The notes: generated by a model not told the origin, from the sequence alone. A stretch of 64,000 bases of DNA from Paraburkholderia phosphatilytica (GCF_003443895.1 NZ_QQOA01000004.1:297983-361982); one strand, 5' to 3'. Numbered from the stretch's first letter, positions 18,044 to 27,914 are shown. Numbers and translations are program-made.

Positions 18044-18529
18044 ATGCCATCGTTTGACGTCGTCTGCGAAGCCAACATGATCGAAGTCAAGAACGCGATC
18101 GAGCAGTCGAACAAGGAAATCTCGACGCGCTTCGACTTCAAGGGCTCCGATGCGCGGGTCGAGCAGAAGGAACGCGAACTGACCATGTTCGCCGACGACG
18201 ACTTCAAGCTCGGCCAGGTCAAGGACGTGCTGCTGTCGAAGCTCGCGAAGCGCAATGTGGACGTGCGCTTTCTCGACTACGGCAAGATCGAGAAGATCGG
18301 CGGCGACAAGCTGAAGCAGCCGGTCACGGTGAAGAAGGGCGTTTCCGGCGACCTGGCGAAGAAGATCGTCAAGCTCGTGAAGGACAGCAAGATCAAGGTG
18401 CAGGCGAGCATTCAGGGCGACGCGGTGCGCGTGACCGGCGCCAAGCGCGACGATCTGCAAGGCGTGATCGCGATGCTGCGCAAGGACGTGACGGACACGC
18501 CGCTCGACTTCAACAATTTCCGCGACTGA
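18044..18529 (+). CDS. yajQ: YajQ-family cyclic-di-GMP-binding / nucleotide-binding protein
   Basis: A 161-residue protein with the YajQ N-terminus [21 protein letters not shown] and the signature STRFDFKG. It consists of two ferredoxin-like halves, and the C-terminal [17 protein letters not shown] is diagnostic. Homologues bind c-di-GMP and act with transcription factors; whether this one does is not visible. GGGAG lies 6 nt before the ATG at 18044, so the frame extending to 17972 is ignored. Confidence 0.95.
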   Translation: MPSFDVVCEANMIEVKNAIEQSNKEISTRFDFKGSDARVEQKERELTMFADDDFKLGQVKDVLLSKLAKRNVDVRFLDYGKIEKIGGDKLKQPVTVKKGVSGDLAKKIVKLVKDSKIKVQASIQGDAVRVTGAKRDDLQGVIAMLRKDVTDTPLDFNNFRD

Positions 18530-18625
18530 CTCTGGCAGCTGGCACGCGCGGCGCGCATGGCTGCATGCCGCGCGTCGCCGCTTACATGCGCGCTTCCCGC
18601 GCGCATTCCGATAAGCGCGCCACGC

Positions 18626-19273
18626 CTACTTCTGCGCCTTCCCGCCCGCCGCCGGCGTGCCTGCCACGCCCTTCTTCTTGTCGCCGATCCGGCTCTCCTG
18701 CCCCGCGAGCAGCTTCGAAATGTTTGCGCGGTGCCGCCAGATCAGCAGCACGCTCATCGCAACCACGGCCAGCGCGACGATGTTCGCGCCGAACAGGAAC
18801 CCGTCGAACAGCGGCGCGAATACGGCCGCGACCAGCGCCGCCAGCGACGAGTAGCGGAAGAAGAACGCGATGATGAGCCACGTCAGCGCCGTCGCGATGC
18901 CCAGCACCGGGTTGATCGCGAGCAGCACGCCGGCCGCTGTCGCCACGCCCTTGCCGCCCTTGAAACGGAAGAAGATTGGGTACAGGTGGCCAAGGAACAC
19001 GGCGATCGCGGCCAGCGCGATCGCGCCGTCACCCAGGCCGTAGTGCGGACCGAAATGGCTGGTGAGCCACACGGCGAGCCAGCCCTTGAACGCATCGCCG
19101 AGCAGCGTCAGGATCGCGGCGACCTTGTTGCCGCTGCGCAGCACGTTGGTCGCGCCGGGATTTTTCGAGCCATACGAACGCGGGTCGGCGAGGCCCATCG
19201 CGGCGCTCACGATCACTGCAAACGACACCGAGCCGATCAGATAGGCAACGACCGCGACGATCAGGTTTTCCAT
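18626..19273 (-). CDS. plsY: Glycerol-3-phosphate acyltransferase PlsY
   Basis: A 215-residue inner-membrane enzyme that transfers the acyl group from acyl-phosphate to glycerol 3-phosphate, the first step of phospholipid synthesis. The active-site loops are visible: [33 protein letters not shown] begins in TM1 (split here by GS17-SKNPGATN at about 38-45), followed by [21 protein letters not shown]. Several transmembrane helices follow. The ATG at 19273 is preferred over a GTG three codons earlier. The Lys/Gly-rich tail is cytoplasmic. Confidence 0.95.
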   Translation of the reverse strand: MENLIVAVVAYLIGSVSFAVIVSAAMGLADPRSYGSKNPGATNVLRSGNKVAAILTLLGDAFKGWLAVWLTSHFGPHYGLGDGAIALAAIAVFLGHLYPIFFRFKGGKGVATAAGVLLAINPVLGIATALTWLIIAFFFRYSSLAALVAAVFAPLFDGFLFGANIVALAVVAMSVLLIWRHRANISKLLAGQESRIGDKKKGVAGTPAAGGKAQK

Positions 19274-19482
19274 GCAGGGCACACTCTTGTACGGGTTTCG
19301 ACAGTGATATTCGTCACGTCCGCGGGGCCAATGCCAGTGGACGCGACCCGCCGCGCATCATGCTGCGCCGGGCGGAACGGCGCACATTCTACCGAACCGA
19401 CAGCCCGCGGCCGTACTGAGGTTTGTACGCACCGCGCGAGCGCACGCGGCGCAGCTCGGATCAAACTGGCATCAAACTCACA

Positions 19483-19974
19483 TCAATCCACACTCGCGCA
19501 CTGCACCGGCTTCGCGTCGAGCAGTTCGGTCAGCACACGCGGCGCGAGGCTCACGAGAAAGCCGCGCCGGCCGCCGTTCAGCCAGATTGTCTCGAGTTCG
19601 AGGATGCTGGCTTCGACGTACACCGGCATCGCCTTCTTCGTGCCGAACGGCGACGTGCCGCCGACGAGATACCCGGAATGCCGGTTCGCGACTTCCGGCT
19701 TGCACGGTTCGACGCGCTTCGCGCCGATCTGCCGCGCGAGGTTCTTCGTGGAGACGGTACGGTCGCCATGCATCAGCACGATCAACGGCTTCGCGTGCTC
19801 GTCTTCCATCACCAGCGTCTTGACGACGAGATGCTCGTCGACCCCCAGCTGCCGCGCCGATTCCTCAGTGCCGCCATGCTCGACGTAATCGTACGGATGC
19901 TCGCCGAACGGCACCTGATGGCGCCGCAGGAGTTGCGTCGCCGGGGTTTCGGATACGTGTCTGGATTTGCTCAT
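19483..19974 (-). CDS. ybaK: Cys-tRNA(Pro)/Cys-tRNA(Cys) deacylase YbaK
   Basis: A 163-residue INS-superfamily editing enzyme that hydrolyses mischarged Cys-tRNA(Pro). The order is TPATQLLRRHQVPFGEHPYDY, HLVVKTLVMED, the YbaK lysine region, then SGYLVGGTSPFGTKKAMPVYVE, a clear family signature. The ATG at 19974 gives the usual N-terminus, and the in-frame ATG at 19998 would add 8 residues. Neither start has a good Shine-Dalgarno. It is followed by 209 bp without genes before plsY. Confidence 0.93.
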   Translation of the reverse strand: MSKSRHVSETPATQLLRRHQVPFGEHPYDYVEHGGTEESARQLGVDEHLVVKTLVMEDEHAKPLIVLMHGDRTVSTKNLARQIGAKRVEPCKPEVANRHSGYLVGGTSPFGTKKAMPVYVEASILELETIWLNGGRRGFLVSLAPRVLTELLDAKPVQCASVD

Positions 19975-20129
19975 CGGCGCATTGTAATGGCGGGTCAATG
20001 TGCCGGGTATCGGCCGAACGGTCGATTGTGCGTACTGTCTGGCTATGGCACGATCGTTCGCAACGTCACGTGCCGGTGCCGCGGTCGTAGCGCGCCACCA
20101 GCGTCCAGATGCAAAGGAGGCAGTACCTC

Positions 20130-21755
20130 ATGAGCGGATCGAATCCATCTGTCGAGGCCGATCGTCGATTGGCCGCGCTCGATGTCGACGCGTTGCTCGC
20201 GGCTTTGCCGTCACGCATCGCCGACATCCCCGCGCGGCTCGCCGCGCACGACCCGCAGCACGTCGCGCTGATCGAAGACGCGCGCAGCCTCAGCAACGCG
20301 CAACTCGCGCAGGCGGTCGATGCCGCCGCAACGCGTCTGCGCGACTGGGGCGTGCGCGGCGGCGACCGCGTGATGATCGTCGCGGAGAACAGCGTCGCGC
20401 AGATCGTGCTGCTGTTCGCCGCGGCAAAGCTCGATGCGTGGGCGCTCGTGTCGAACGCGCGCCTGTCCGCCGCCGAACTCGACGCGATCCGCGCGCACGC
20501 GCAGCCGCGCGTGGTTGCGTTTACGACCGAAGCGTCGCCGGATGCCGCGCAGCATGCGGCACGACTGGGCGCACATCCCGCGCCCAACCTCGCGGAGGAC
20601 ATCGACATCGGCGCATGGTCATCGCTGCCCGACGAAACGGTCGCGGTCGAACCCGTCGAAGCGGACGGCGCCCGGCAATGCGCGGCGCTGATCTACACGA
20701 CGGGCACGACGGGCGCGCCGAAAGGCGTGATGCTGTCGCACCGCAACCTGCTGTTTATCGCGGCCGTGTCGAGCACGCTGCGACAAGTGAGCAGCAACGA
20801 CGTCGTCTATGCGGTGCTGCCGATCTCGCACGTGTATGGCCTCGCGTCGGTCTGTCTTGGCAGCCTGTATGCCGGCGCAACCTTGCGGCTCGCGCCGCGC
20901 TTCGCGCCCGAGGCGGTGCGGCGCGCGCTCGCCGACGAACGCGTGTCGATCTTCCAGGGCGTGCCCGCGATGCACGCGAAGCTGCTCGACCACCTGCACA
21001 CGAAGGCGCTCGCGTGGTCCGCGCCGCATCTGCGCTTTGCCTATTCGGGCGGCTCGCCGCTCGATGCCGCGCTGAAAGCGCGCGTCGAACAGGCCTATGG
21101 CGTCGTGCTGCACAACGGCTACGGCATGACCGAAAGCAGTCCGACGATCGCGCAGACGATGCTCGACGCGCCTCGCGCCGACTGTTCGGTCGGCCAGGCG
21201 ATTCCGGGCATCGAGGTGCGCTTCGTGGCGCCGGGCTATGGCGATGGCATCGACGCAGCCGACGTGCCCGACGGCGAGGTCGGCGAGCTATGGGTGCGCG
21301 GGCCGAACGTGATGCTCGGCTACTACCGGAACCCGGCGCAGACCCACGCCACCGTCACCGCGGACGGCTGGCTCAAGACCGGCGATCTCGGGCGCCGCGA
21401 CGCGGACGGCGCACTGCATATCGTCGGGCGCAGCAAGGAGCTGATCATCCGCTCGGGCTTCAACGTGTATCCGGCCGAAGTCGAGCAGGTGCTGAACGCG
21501 CACCCGGACGTCGTTCAATCGGCGGTGATCGGTCGCGAAGTGGAAGGCAACGAGGAAGTGATCGCATTCGTCGAGCTTGCGGGTGCTGCGCGCGACTCGA
21601 CGAAAGCAAGTGAGGCCAGCATCGACGCGCTGCACGCGTGGTGCCGCGAGCGGCTCGCGCCGTACAAACAGCCGGCTCAGATTCGCGCGCTTGCGGCGCT
21701 GCCGGCCGCGTCCACCGGCAAGATCCTCAAGCACCAGCTGCGCGCGATGATCTGA
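20130..21755 (+). CDS. AMP-dependent synthetase/ligase (acyl-CoA synthetase-like)
   Basis: A 541-residue ANL-superfamily enzyme that activates a carboxylate as its adenylate, most likely for CoA ligation. The P-loop motif YTTGTTGAPKGVMLSHRN is at about 188-205. NGYGMTESSP binds adenine, DGWLKTGDLGRRD carries the ribose-binding Asp, and the catalytic lysine is in the C-terminal PAASTGKILKHQLR. An AAGGAGG (20114-20120) places the start at 20130, not at the upstream ATG at 20109. The substrate cannot be read from sequence, and there is no pathway context. Confidence 0.92.
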   Translation: MSGSNPSVEADRRLAALDVDALLAALPSRIADIPARLAAHDPQHVALIEDARSLSNAQLAQAVDAAATRLRDWGVRGGDRVMIVAENSVAQIVLLFAAAKLDAWALVSNARLSAAELDAIRAHAQPRVVAFTTEASPDAAQHAARLGAHPAPNLAEDIDIGAWSSLPDETVAVEPVEADGARQCAALIYTTGTTGAPKGVMLSHRNLLFIAAVSSTLRQVSSNDVVYAVLPISHVYGLASVCLGSLYAGATLRLAPRFAPEAVRRALADERVSIFQGVPAMHAKLLDHLHTKALAWSAPHLRFAYSGGSPLDAALKARVEQAYGVVLHNGYGMTESSPTIAQTMLDAPRADCSVGQAIPGIEVRFVAPGYGDGIDAADVPDGEVGELWVRGPNVMLGYYRNPAQTHATVTADGWLKTGDLGRRDADGALHIVGRSKELIIRSGFNVYPAEVEQVLNAHPDVVQSAVIGREVEGNEEVIAFVELAGAARDSTKASEASIDALHAWCRERLAPYKQPAQIRALAALPAASTGKILKHQLRAMI

Positions 21756-21788
21756 GCGAACCTGCGTGGACCCAAGGCCACTCAAAAC

Positions 21789-22736
21789 CTAACCGCGCGG
21801 ATGATGCACAGCGTGCAGCGACTTCAGACGTTCGCGCGCCACGTGCGTGTAGATCTGCGTCGTCGAGATGTCGGTATGGCCGAGCAGCAGCTGCACGACG
21901 CGCAGATCGGCGCCGTGGTTCAGCAGGTGCGTCGCGAACGCATGCCGCAGCGTATGCGGCGAGAGCGGCGCGCGAATTTCGGCCGCCAGCGCGTGACGCT
22001 TGATGATGTTCCAGAACTGCTGGCGCGTCATGCCTTCGGCGCGATTCGTCACGAACAGCGCGTCGCTGGCGCGTGCGCCGATCAGCGCGGGCCGCGCGTT
22101 GCGCAGATAGCGCTCGATCCAGCTGTGCGCTTCCTCGCCGAACGGAATCAGCCGCTCTTTCGAACCCTTGCCGAGCACGCGCACCACACCTTCGTTCAGG
22201 CCTACCTCGACCGTCTTCAACGTGACGAGTTCGGTGACGCGCAGCCCGCTCGCGTACATCAGTTCGAGCATCGTGCGGTCGCGCAGACCAAGCGGCGTGT
22301 CGACATCCGGCGCGCCGAGCAGCGCCTCGACCTGGGCTTCGGTCAGCGTCTTTGGAAAGCGCGGCGGCTGCTTCGCCGAGCGGATGCGCACGGTCGGGTC
22401 GGTGCTCGTGCGATGCTCGCGCACGGCCCACGCGTAGTAGCGCCGGAATACCGAGAGCCGCCGGTTCGCCGAGGTCGCGCGATCTTTCGCGCGCACGGCC
22501 GCGTAGGCGTTCAGGTCGGCTTCGCTCGCGGTATCGAGCGAGCCGTTGCGCTCGCTCGCGAGCCATTCGGCGAAGAGGCGCAGGTCGCGCCGGTATGCGT
22601 CGAGCGTGTTGCGCGACAGCCCATGTTCGAGCCACAGCGCGTCGCAGAACGCATCGATCGATGCGCCGCTCGCGAGATACAGCGGAGACGCGGCCAGTGC
22701 CTGCTGTCGTTCGTCCGTGTCGAGTACGGTGCTCAT
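21789..22736 (-). CDS. xerD: Site-specific tyrosine recombinase XerD
   Basis: A 315-residue recombinase that with XerC resolves chromosome dimers at dif under FtsK control. The N-terminal SAM-like domain (about 25-110) includes LSRNTLDAYRRDLRLFAEWL. The catalytic residues are Arg166, Lys190, His261, Arg264, His287 and Tyr296 (nucleophile in QIYTHV). The frame stays open for 81 codons upstream, but these overlap ogt and are not XerD-like. The ATG at 22736 overlaps the ogt stop by 4 nt, so the two genes are coupled. Confidence 0.96.
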   Translation of the reverse strand: MSTVLDTDERQQALAASPLYLASGASIDAFCDALWLEHGLSRNTLDAYRRDLRLFAEWLASERNGSLDTASEADLNAYAAVRAKDRATSANRRLSVFRRYYAWAVREHRTSTDPTVRIRSAKQPPRFPKTLTEAQVEALLGAPDVDTPLGLRDRTMLELMYASGLRVTELVTLKTVEVGLNEGVVRVLGKGSKERLIPFGEEAHSWIERYLRNARPALIGARASDALFVTNRAEGMTRQQFWNIIKRHALAAEIRAPLSPHTLRHAFATHLLNHGADLRVVQLLLGHTDISTTQIYTHVARERLKSLHAVHHPRG

Positions 22737-23203
22737 GCGTAGGTGGCGCCCTCGTGCGCGAGCAGCCAGCGTTTGACGTCGCGAAAGAAGCCGTCGCCGC
22801 CGGTGTGCGCGAAGCCGCCGATGCCGTTCGTCGCCACCACGCGATGGCATGGAATCACGAGCGGAAAGCGGTTCGAGCCGCACGCCTGCCCCACTGCGCG
22901 CGGTACGCTGCCAATATGCGCGGCCAGCTGGCCGTAGGTCCACACGATGCCCGGCGGAATTTCGCTGATGCCGCGCCACACGCGGCGCTGAAATGGCGTG
23001 CCTACCTCCGCGAGCGGCAGGTCGAAGCTTGCGGCCGGCTCGTCGAAATAGCGCACGATCTGCTCGACGACCCGCGCGGCAAACGGCGAATCCGGCGCGA
23101 CCGCGCGCGTGATCTGCGGCAGGTAGATGACCTCGCGCAGCGCGACCCCATCCGTGCGAATGCCGACCTTACCGAACGGCGCATCGATCACGGCGTTGAA
23201 CAT
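22733..23203 (-). CDS. ogt: Methylated-DNA-[protein]-cysteine S-methyltransferase
   Basis: A 156-residue suicide repair protein that transfers methyl groups from O6-methylguanine to its own Cys119 in the PCHRVV motif. GTPFQRRVWRGISEIPPG and GSNRFPLVIPCHRVV are the family blocks, and there is no Ada N-terminal domain. A strong AGAAGGAGG is 5 nt before the ATG at 23203, which fixes the start. It is the first gene of the ogt-xerD pair. Distinguishing Ogt from the Ada C-terminal type is by length only. Confidence 0.93.
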   Translation of the reverse strand: MFNAVIDAPFGKVGIRTDGVALREVIYLPQITRAVAPDSPFAARVVEQIVRYFDEPAASFDLPLAEVGTPFQRRVWRGISEIPPGIVWTYGQLAAHIGSVPRAVGQACGSNRFPLVIPCHRVVATNGIGGFAHTGGDGFFRDVKRWLLAHEGATYA

Positions 23204-23310
23204 GATTGCCTCCTTCTGCCGACGCATTTCAGGCGTCGCTCCAACCTGACGATTCTGCAAGCGAGTATGCCACCGCGTCGGGTAATGCGTTTGTCACCGC
23301 GTTTGCAACG

Positions 23311-24651
23311 CTAGGCGGCTTCGAGCGCCCACTGCACATGTTCGCGCACGAGCGGCGACGGATCGTCCGCACGCGCGCGCAGCGCCGCGACGATCGCATC
23401 GCGCGCGCCGACCGGCAGCGTGTCCGCATCGGCGCGCAGCGCGTTGCCCATCCCCACCGCGAGATTGCGCAGCCAGCACTCGTAGCCGATCCGGCGGATC
23501 GCGCTGCCCTGCATGCGCGTATCGAACTCGTCGGCGGTCCAGCCGAACAGGTCGACGAGCGTCGCGCGATCGAGTCCATGACGCACATCGAAATCGTCGA
23601 CGGGTGCAGCCTGCGCGAACTTGTTCCACGGACACACGAGCTGGCAGTCGTCGCAGCCATACACACGATTACCGATCAGCGGCCGTAAATCCTGGGGAAT
23701 ACTGCCTTTCAGCTCGATCGTCAGGTACGAAATGCAGCGCCGCGCGTCGACGCGATACGGCTCGGTGATCGCGCCCGTCGGGCATGCGCCAAGGCAGCGC
23801 GAGCAGTTGCCGCAATGCGCACCGGGCGTTTCGGGCGCGGTGTCGGGCGAGCTTTCCGCATCCGTGGGCAACGGCAGATCGACGTAGATTTCGCCGAGAA
23901 AAAACAGCGAACCCGCGTCACGTTGCAGCAGCAACGTGTGCTTGCCGCGCCAGCCGATCCCTGCTTTCTGCGCGAGTTCGACCTCGAGCACCGGCGCCGA
24001 ATCGGTGAAAACACGGTAGCCGTATGCGCCGATACGCGCCTCGATGCGGTCCGCGAGCTGCTGTAGACGCTGACGCATCACCTTGTGATAGTCCCGTCCG
24101 CGCGCGTAGATCGACACGACCGCGGCCGTCGGATCGGCGAGGCGGGACCACTCGTTCGCGCGCCACGTCGACGTATGCGTCGATGCATGCGCGGGTGCCG
24201 AACCCGCTTCCGCGCTGCTTTCGCGAGCCTTTCCGGCACTTGTCGAAACGAGCTCGGAAGAGGACGCCGCAACGGGTAAATAGGCCATGCGCGCAGTGAT
24301 CACGCGTCGCGTTCCGGCCACAAGCTCGGCCGGTCTTGCGCGTTTCATCCCATGTTTGGCCATATAATCCATCTCGCCATGGCAGCCCGCTTCGAGCCAC
24401 GCGGCGAGTCCTGCCTCGGCATGCGAGAGCTCGGTGTCGCTGATACCGACTGCACCGAAACCCAGCTCGCGACCCCACCTCCGGATGTCGCGCGCGAGTG
24501 CCTCCAGCGCCGCATCGTCGAGACGATCGACATCGCGGTCCGTACGCGAATCACGCGCGCCATGAGCCGAACCGGCGGAATCGTGCGTTTCGACGGATTC
24601 CACCGGCTCGGACGTGCCGGATACGGGCTGCTGCTGACATCGGTTCATCAC
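23311..24651 (-). CDS. queG: Epoxyqueuosine reductase QueG, with an unusual insertion
   Basis: A 446-residue cobalamin and double [4Fe-4S] enzyme that converts epoxyqueuosine to queuosine in tRNA. The cluster cysteines are Cys280, 283, 286 and 290 (CGNCSRCLGACP), then Cys306, and Cys333, 336 and 340 (CDDCQLVCPWN). The catalytic Asp is in FTDSAPVLEVE near 217. About 45 low-complexity Ser/Ala/Thr residues (about 127-170) are inserted after RMAYLP, and the N-terminus is extended by about 45 polar residues, making it longer than typical QueG. It starts 14 bp from divergent tsaE. Confidence 0.95.
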   Translation of the reverse strand: MMNRCQQQPVSGTSEPVESVETHDSAGSAHGARDSRTDRDVDRLDDAALEALARDIRRWGRELGFGAVGISDTELSHAEAGLAAWLEAGCHGEMDYMAKHGMKRARPAELVAGTRRVITARMAYLPVAASSSELVSTSAGKARESSAEAGSAPAHASTHTSTWRANEWSRLADPTAAVVSIYARGRDYHKVMRQRLQQLADRIEARIGAYGYRVFTDSAPVLEVELAQKAGIGWRGKHTLLLQRDAGSLFFLGEIYVDLPLPTDAESSPDTAPETPGAHCGNCSRCLGACPTGAITEPYRVDARRCISYLTIELKGSIPQDLRPLIGNRVYGCDDCQLVCPWNKFAQAAPVDDFDVRHGLDRATLVDLFGWTADEFDTRMQGSAIRRIGYECWLRNLAVGMGNALRADADTLPVGARDAIVAALRARADDPSPLVREHVQWALEAA

Positions 24652-24665
24652 GCCATTTTACGAGA

Positions 24666-25217
24666 ATGCCCGCCACGTCCGAACTGCCGCTCGATTTCTC
24701 CGCACCCGTTCTGCTGGAGCGCCGCTTCGCGCTCGCGGACGAGGGCGAGACCGCGGCGTTCGGCGCGCGCTTCGCCGCCGCGATCGAAGCCGTGCGCGAT
24801 GCGGTGCGAGGCACGCAGGCTCATTTTGCCGGCCTGCAGGTGCAGTTGACCGGCGATCTCGGCGCGGGCAAAACCACGCTCGTGCGTGCCACGCTGCGCG
24901 GTCTCGGCCATACCGGACGCGTGCGCAGTCCCACCTACACACTCGTCGAGCCGTACGCCATCGAGCGGCCCGGCGGGGAACTCCAGCTCTATCACTTCGA
25001 TCTTTACCGTTTCAGCGATCCCGCCGAATGGGCGGACGCCGGCTTTCGCGAGTACTTCGACAGCGGCGCGGTATGCCTCGTCGAATGGCCGCAACAGGCT
25101 GGCGGTCTGCTCGGTGTGCCGGATCTGGTGTTTGCGCTCGAGGTCGACGGCGACGGCCGTCAGCTCGCGGCCCGGGCGTTCAGCGAATCAGGAAAGGCAT
25201 GTCTCGAAAGATGTTGA
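24666..25217 (+). CDS. tsaE: tRNA threonylcarbamoyladenosine biosynthesis protein TsaE
   Basis: A 183-residue P-loop ATPase of the t6A modification machinery (TsaB-D-E). The Walker A GDLGAGKTT is at 63-71. RSPTYTLVEPYAI and YHFDLYRFSDPAEWADAGFREYF are TsaE hallmarks. The frame extends to 24498, but that part lies over queG in antisense, and the family N-terminus fits the ATG at 24666. Its end overlaps amiC by 19 nt, a tsaE-amiC pairing common in proteobacteria. Confidence 0.95.
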   Translation: MPATSELPLDFSAPVLLERRFALADEGETAAFGARFAAAIEAVRDAVRGTQAHFAGLQVQLTGDLGAGKTTLVRATLRGLGHTGRVRSPTYTLVEPYAIERPGGELQLYHFDLYRFSDPAEWADAGFREYFDSGAVCLVEWPQQAGGLLGVPDLVFALEVDGDGRQLAARAFSESGKACLERC

Positions 25218-26755
25218 TCAAACCGTTCCGCTCGATCGAATCGGCGGCCACGGCGACGCACAACTGGCGCCGCCGGCAGATCCTGCGGGCCGGCGCGTCG
25301 ACGCTGATACTCGGCCTAGTGGCCCCGCGGCTCGCGTGGGCGTCGTCGGTGCTCGGCGTGCGCGTGTGGCCCGCGCGCGACTACACGCGCGTCACGATCG
25401 AATCCGATCAGCCGCTGCAGACCACGCAGCAGATGCTGCAGGGACCGGACCGGCTGGTGGTCGACCTGAACGGCCTCGATCTCGACGACGAACTGAAAGA
25501 CCTCGTGTCGAAGATCACGCCGAACGATCCGCAGATCCGCGCGGTACGCGTCGGCCAGTATCAGCCGCACGTGGTGCGGATGGTGTTCGACCTGAAGGGC
25601 TCAGTGAAGCCGCAGGTGTTCACGCTCGAACCGGTCGGCTCCTATCGCTACCGGCTCGTGTTCGACCTGTATCCGGCCGTCGCGCCCGATCCGCTGATGG
25701 ACCTGCTCGCGCAGACCGAGCGCAAGGAACAGAAGCTCAACGAAAGCAACTCGCCGCCGGCCACGCTGGCGGGCCCCACCACGCCGCCCGCCACCGGCGA
25801 CAACAGCGAAGCGTTTTTCCAGCACTACGCGCAGAACGACACGTCGTCGCCCACCGACACCGTGCCGCATCCGCCCACCGCCGCACAGCACGCGCTGCCG
25901 CCGATCGCGGGCGCACCAACGCACGCGCCGGGCACGAAACCGTCCGCTCCGCCCACCGAACTCGCGCACAACGAGGACCACGACGACGATCAATCGCCCG
26001 ACGCGTACAAGTTCACCACGCCGCGCGGCAAGGGCAACGGTACGGTGCGCCTGCTCACGGTCGCGGTCGACCCAGGCCACGGCGGTGAAGATCCGGGCGC
26101 GATCGGCAGCGCGGGCACGTACGAGAAGCACGTCGCGCTGGATATCGCAAAGCGTCTGCGCTCGAAGATCGACGCGCAGCCGAACATGCGCGCGATGATG
26201 ACGCGCGACGACGACTTCTTCGTGCCGCTCAACGTGCGCGTGCAGAAGGCGCGCCGCGTCGGCGCGGACCTGTTCGTGTCGGTGCACGCGGACGCGTTCA
26301 CCACGCCGCTTGCGCACGGTTCGTCGGTGTTCGCGCTGTCCGAGCACGGCGCGTCGAGCGCGGCCGCGGCATGGATGGCGAACAAGGAGAACTCGTCGGA
26401 CGAGATCGGCGGGATCAACATCAAGTCCGCCGATGCATCGGTGAACCGCGCGCTGTGGGACATGTCCACGACCGCGCAGATCCGCGACTCGATGCGCTAC
26501 GGCAACTTCGTGCTGAAGGAGATCGGCGGTATCAATCACCTGCACAAGGGCTCGGTCGAACAGGCCGGCTTCGCGGTGCTGAAGGCGCCGGACATTCCGT
26601 CGATCCTCGTCGAGACCGCGTTCATCAGCAACCCCGACGAAGAAAAGCGCCTGAACGACGATACGTATCGCGACCAGATGGCCGACGCGATCCTGAAGGG
26701 CATCAAGCGGTATTTCGCTGCGAACCCGCCGCTCGCGAAAAACCGCACAGTGTGA
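25199..26755 (+). CDS. amiC: N-acetylmuramoyl-L-alanine amidase AmiC, Tat-exported
   Basis: A 518-residue periplasmic zinc amidase that cleaves septal peptidoglycan for daughter-cell separation. The Tat signal RRRQIL (24-29) precedes a hydrophobic core ending near Ala48. The AMIN domain is at about 52-160. A Pro/Thr/His-rich linker (about 185-270) follows, then the Amidase_3 domain with zinc ligands His294, Glu309 and His363 and catalytic Glu472. AGGAAAGG before 25199 and a 19-nt overlap with tsaE set the start. The linker is longer than in E. coli AmiC. Confidence 0.95.
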   Translation: MSRKMLIKPFRSIESAATATHNWRRRQILRAGASTLILGLVAPRLAWASSVLGVRVWPARDYTRVTIESDQPLQTTQQMLQGPDRLVVDLNGLDLDDELKDLVSKITPNDPQIRAVRVGQYQPHVVRMVFDLKGSVKPQVFTLEPVGSYRYRLVFDLYPAVAPDPLMDLLAQTERKEQKLNESNSPPATLAGPTTPPATGDNSEAFFQHYAQNDTSSPTDTVPHPPTAAQHALPPIAGAPTHAPGTKPSAPPTELAHNEDHDDDQSPDAYKFTTPRGKGNGTVRLLTVAVDPGHGGEDPGAIGSAGTYEKHVALDIAKRLRSKIDAQPNMRAMMTRDDDFFVPLNVRVQKARRVGADLFVSVHADAFTTPLAHGSSVFALSEHGASSAAAAWMANKENSSDEIGGINIKSADASVNRALWDMSTTAQIRDSMRYGNFVLKEIGGINHLHKGSVEQAGFAVLKAPDIPSILVETAFISNPDEEKRLNDDTYRDQMADAILKGIKRYFAANPPLAKNRTV

Positions 26756-26800
26756 GGTAACGCGCTACGCGTGCCACGCGCGCGAGGCGCACTACGTGTG

Positions 26801-27685
26801 TTAAGCGCGCTGGGCGCCGAACCGCTCGCGCACCCAGCCGCCGAACACGTTCACGACGAGCCCCGCCATCACCAGCACCGCGCCGCCCACCTGGGCGGCC
26901 GACAGCTGCTCGCCGAGCAGCAGCGATGCCGACGCAAGCCCGACGATCGGCACCAGCAGCGAAAACGGCGCCACCTGGCTGGCCGGATAGCGCGACAGCA
27001 GCCGGCTCCACAAGATGTAGCCGAGCAGCGTCGCGACGAACGCCAGATAGACCACCGCGAATACCGACATCGCGCCGATGCCCGACAGCGCGGTCACGAT
27101 ACGCTGCGGTCCTTCAAACCAGTACGACAGCAGCAGGAACGGCACCGGCGGAATCAGGCTGCCCCACACGACGAGCGCCACCAGGTCGACCTTGCCGACC
27201 TTCTTCGTGACGATATTGCCGAGCGCCCACGAAACGGCCGCACACAGCGTCAGCAGGAAGCCCGCGAGCGTCATCGAATGGCCGCCCTGCAGGCCGATCA
27301 CCGCGAGCCCGGCCGCCGCGATCAGCAGGCCCACGACGTTCTGCGCGCGAAACCGCTCGTGCAGGAACATCGCCGCGAAGATCAGCGTGAAGAACGCCTG
27401 CGCCTGCAGCACCAGCGAAGCCAGGCCCGCCGGCATGCCGACGTACATCGCCGAGAACAGGAACGCGAACTGGCCGAACGAAATGGTCGCGCCGTACGCG
27501 AACAGCAGACGCAGCGGCAGTTTCGGACGCCGGACGAAGAACACCGCCGGGAACGCGGCGAGCAGGAACCGCAGCGCGCCGAGCAGCATCGGCGGCACGC
27601 CGTGCAGACCCACCTTGATCACGACGAAATTCACGCCCCACGCCACCACGACGACGAGCGCGAGCAACAGGTCCTTCGGCGACAT
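26801..27685 (-). CDS. eamA: EamA-type O-acetylserine/cysteine exporter, DMT family
   Basis: A 294-residue ten-helix drug/metabolite transporter. The start MSPKDLLLALVVVVAWGVNFVVIKVGLHG, together with RPKLPLRLLFAYG, FGQFAFLF, GMPAGLASLVLQAQAFFT and APLSLLVPIVGLAS-like wording, follows E. coli EamA (YdeD) closely over its whole length. EamA exports cysteine and O-acetylserine, and the substrate here is inferred. GAGGAG precedes the ATG. It is divergent from the pirin gene and convergent with amiC. Confidence 0.88.
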   Translation of the reverse strand: MSPKDLLLALVVVVAWGVNFVVIKVGLHGVPPMLLGALRFLLAAFPAVFFVRRPKLPLRLLFAYGATISFGQFAFLFSAMYVGMPAGLASLVLQAQAFFTLIFAAMFLHERFRAQNVVGLLIAAAGLAVIGLQGGHSMTLAGFLLTLCAAVSWALGNIVTKKVGKVDLVALVVWGSLIPPVPFLLLSYWFEGPQRIVTALSGIGAMSVFAVVYLAFVATLLGYILWSRLLSRYPASQVAPFSLLVPIVGLASASLLLGEQLSAAQVGGAVLVMAGLVVNVFGGWVRERFGAQRA

Positions 27686-27914
27686 CCCCGATCTCCTCGA
27701 TACGCATCCACATCCACGGTTCGATGTGTCCGCAGGAGTGTAGCGGAGACTTCATCGCGCTGGCCGCGCGCAGCTCGTAGACACGGCGCCGCAACCCGGA
27801 AAACCGCAAGGCCGGACAATCGGCGCGCGTCGTCGTGCCCCGCCGCATGTTCTGCGCCCCTCCTGTGCAGCCAGTAGAATGACCGCTTGACCCGCACGGA
27901 CCGCCAGGCCACCC

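Noticed and set aside
22737..22979. 81-codon N-terminal extension of xerD
   Set aside because: It overlaps ogt in another frame, is Arg-rich and has no XerD similarity. The 4-nt ogt/xerD overlap gives a natural start.
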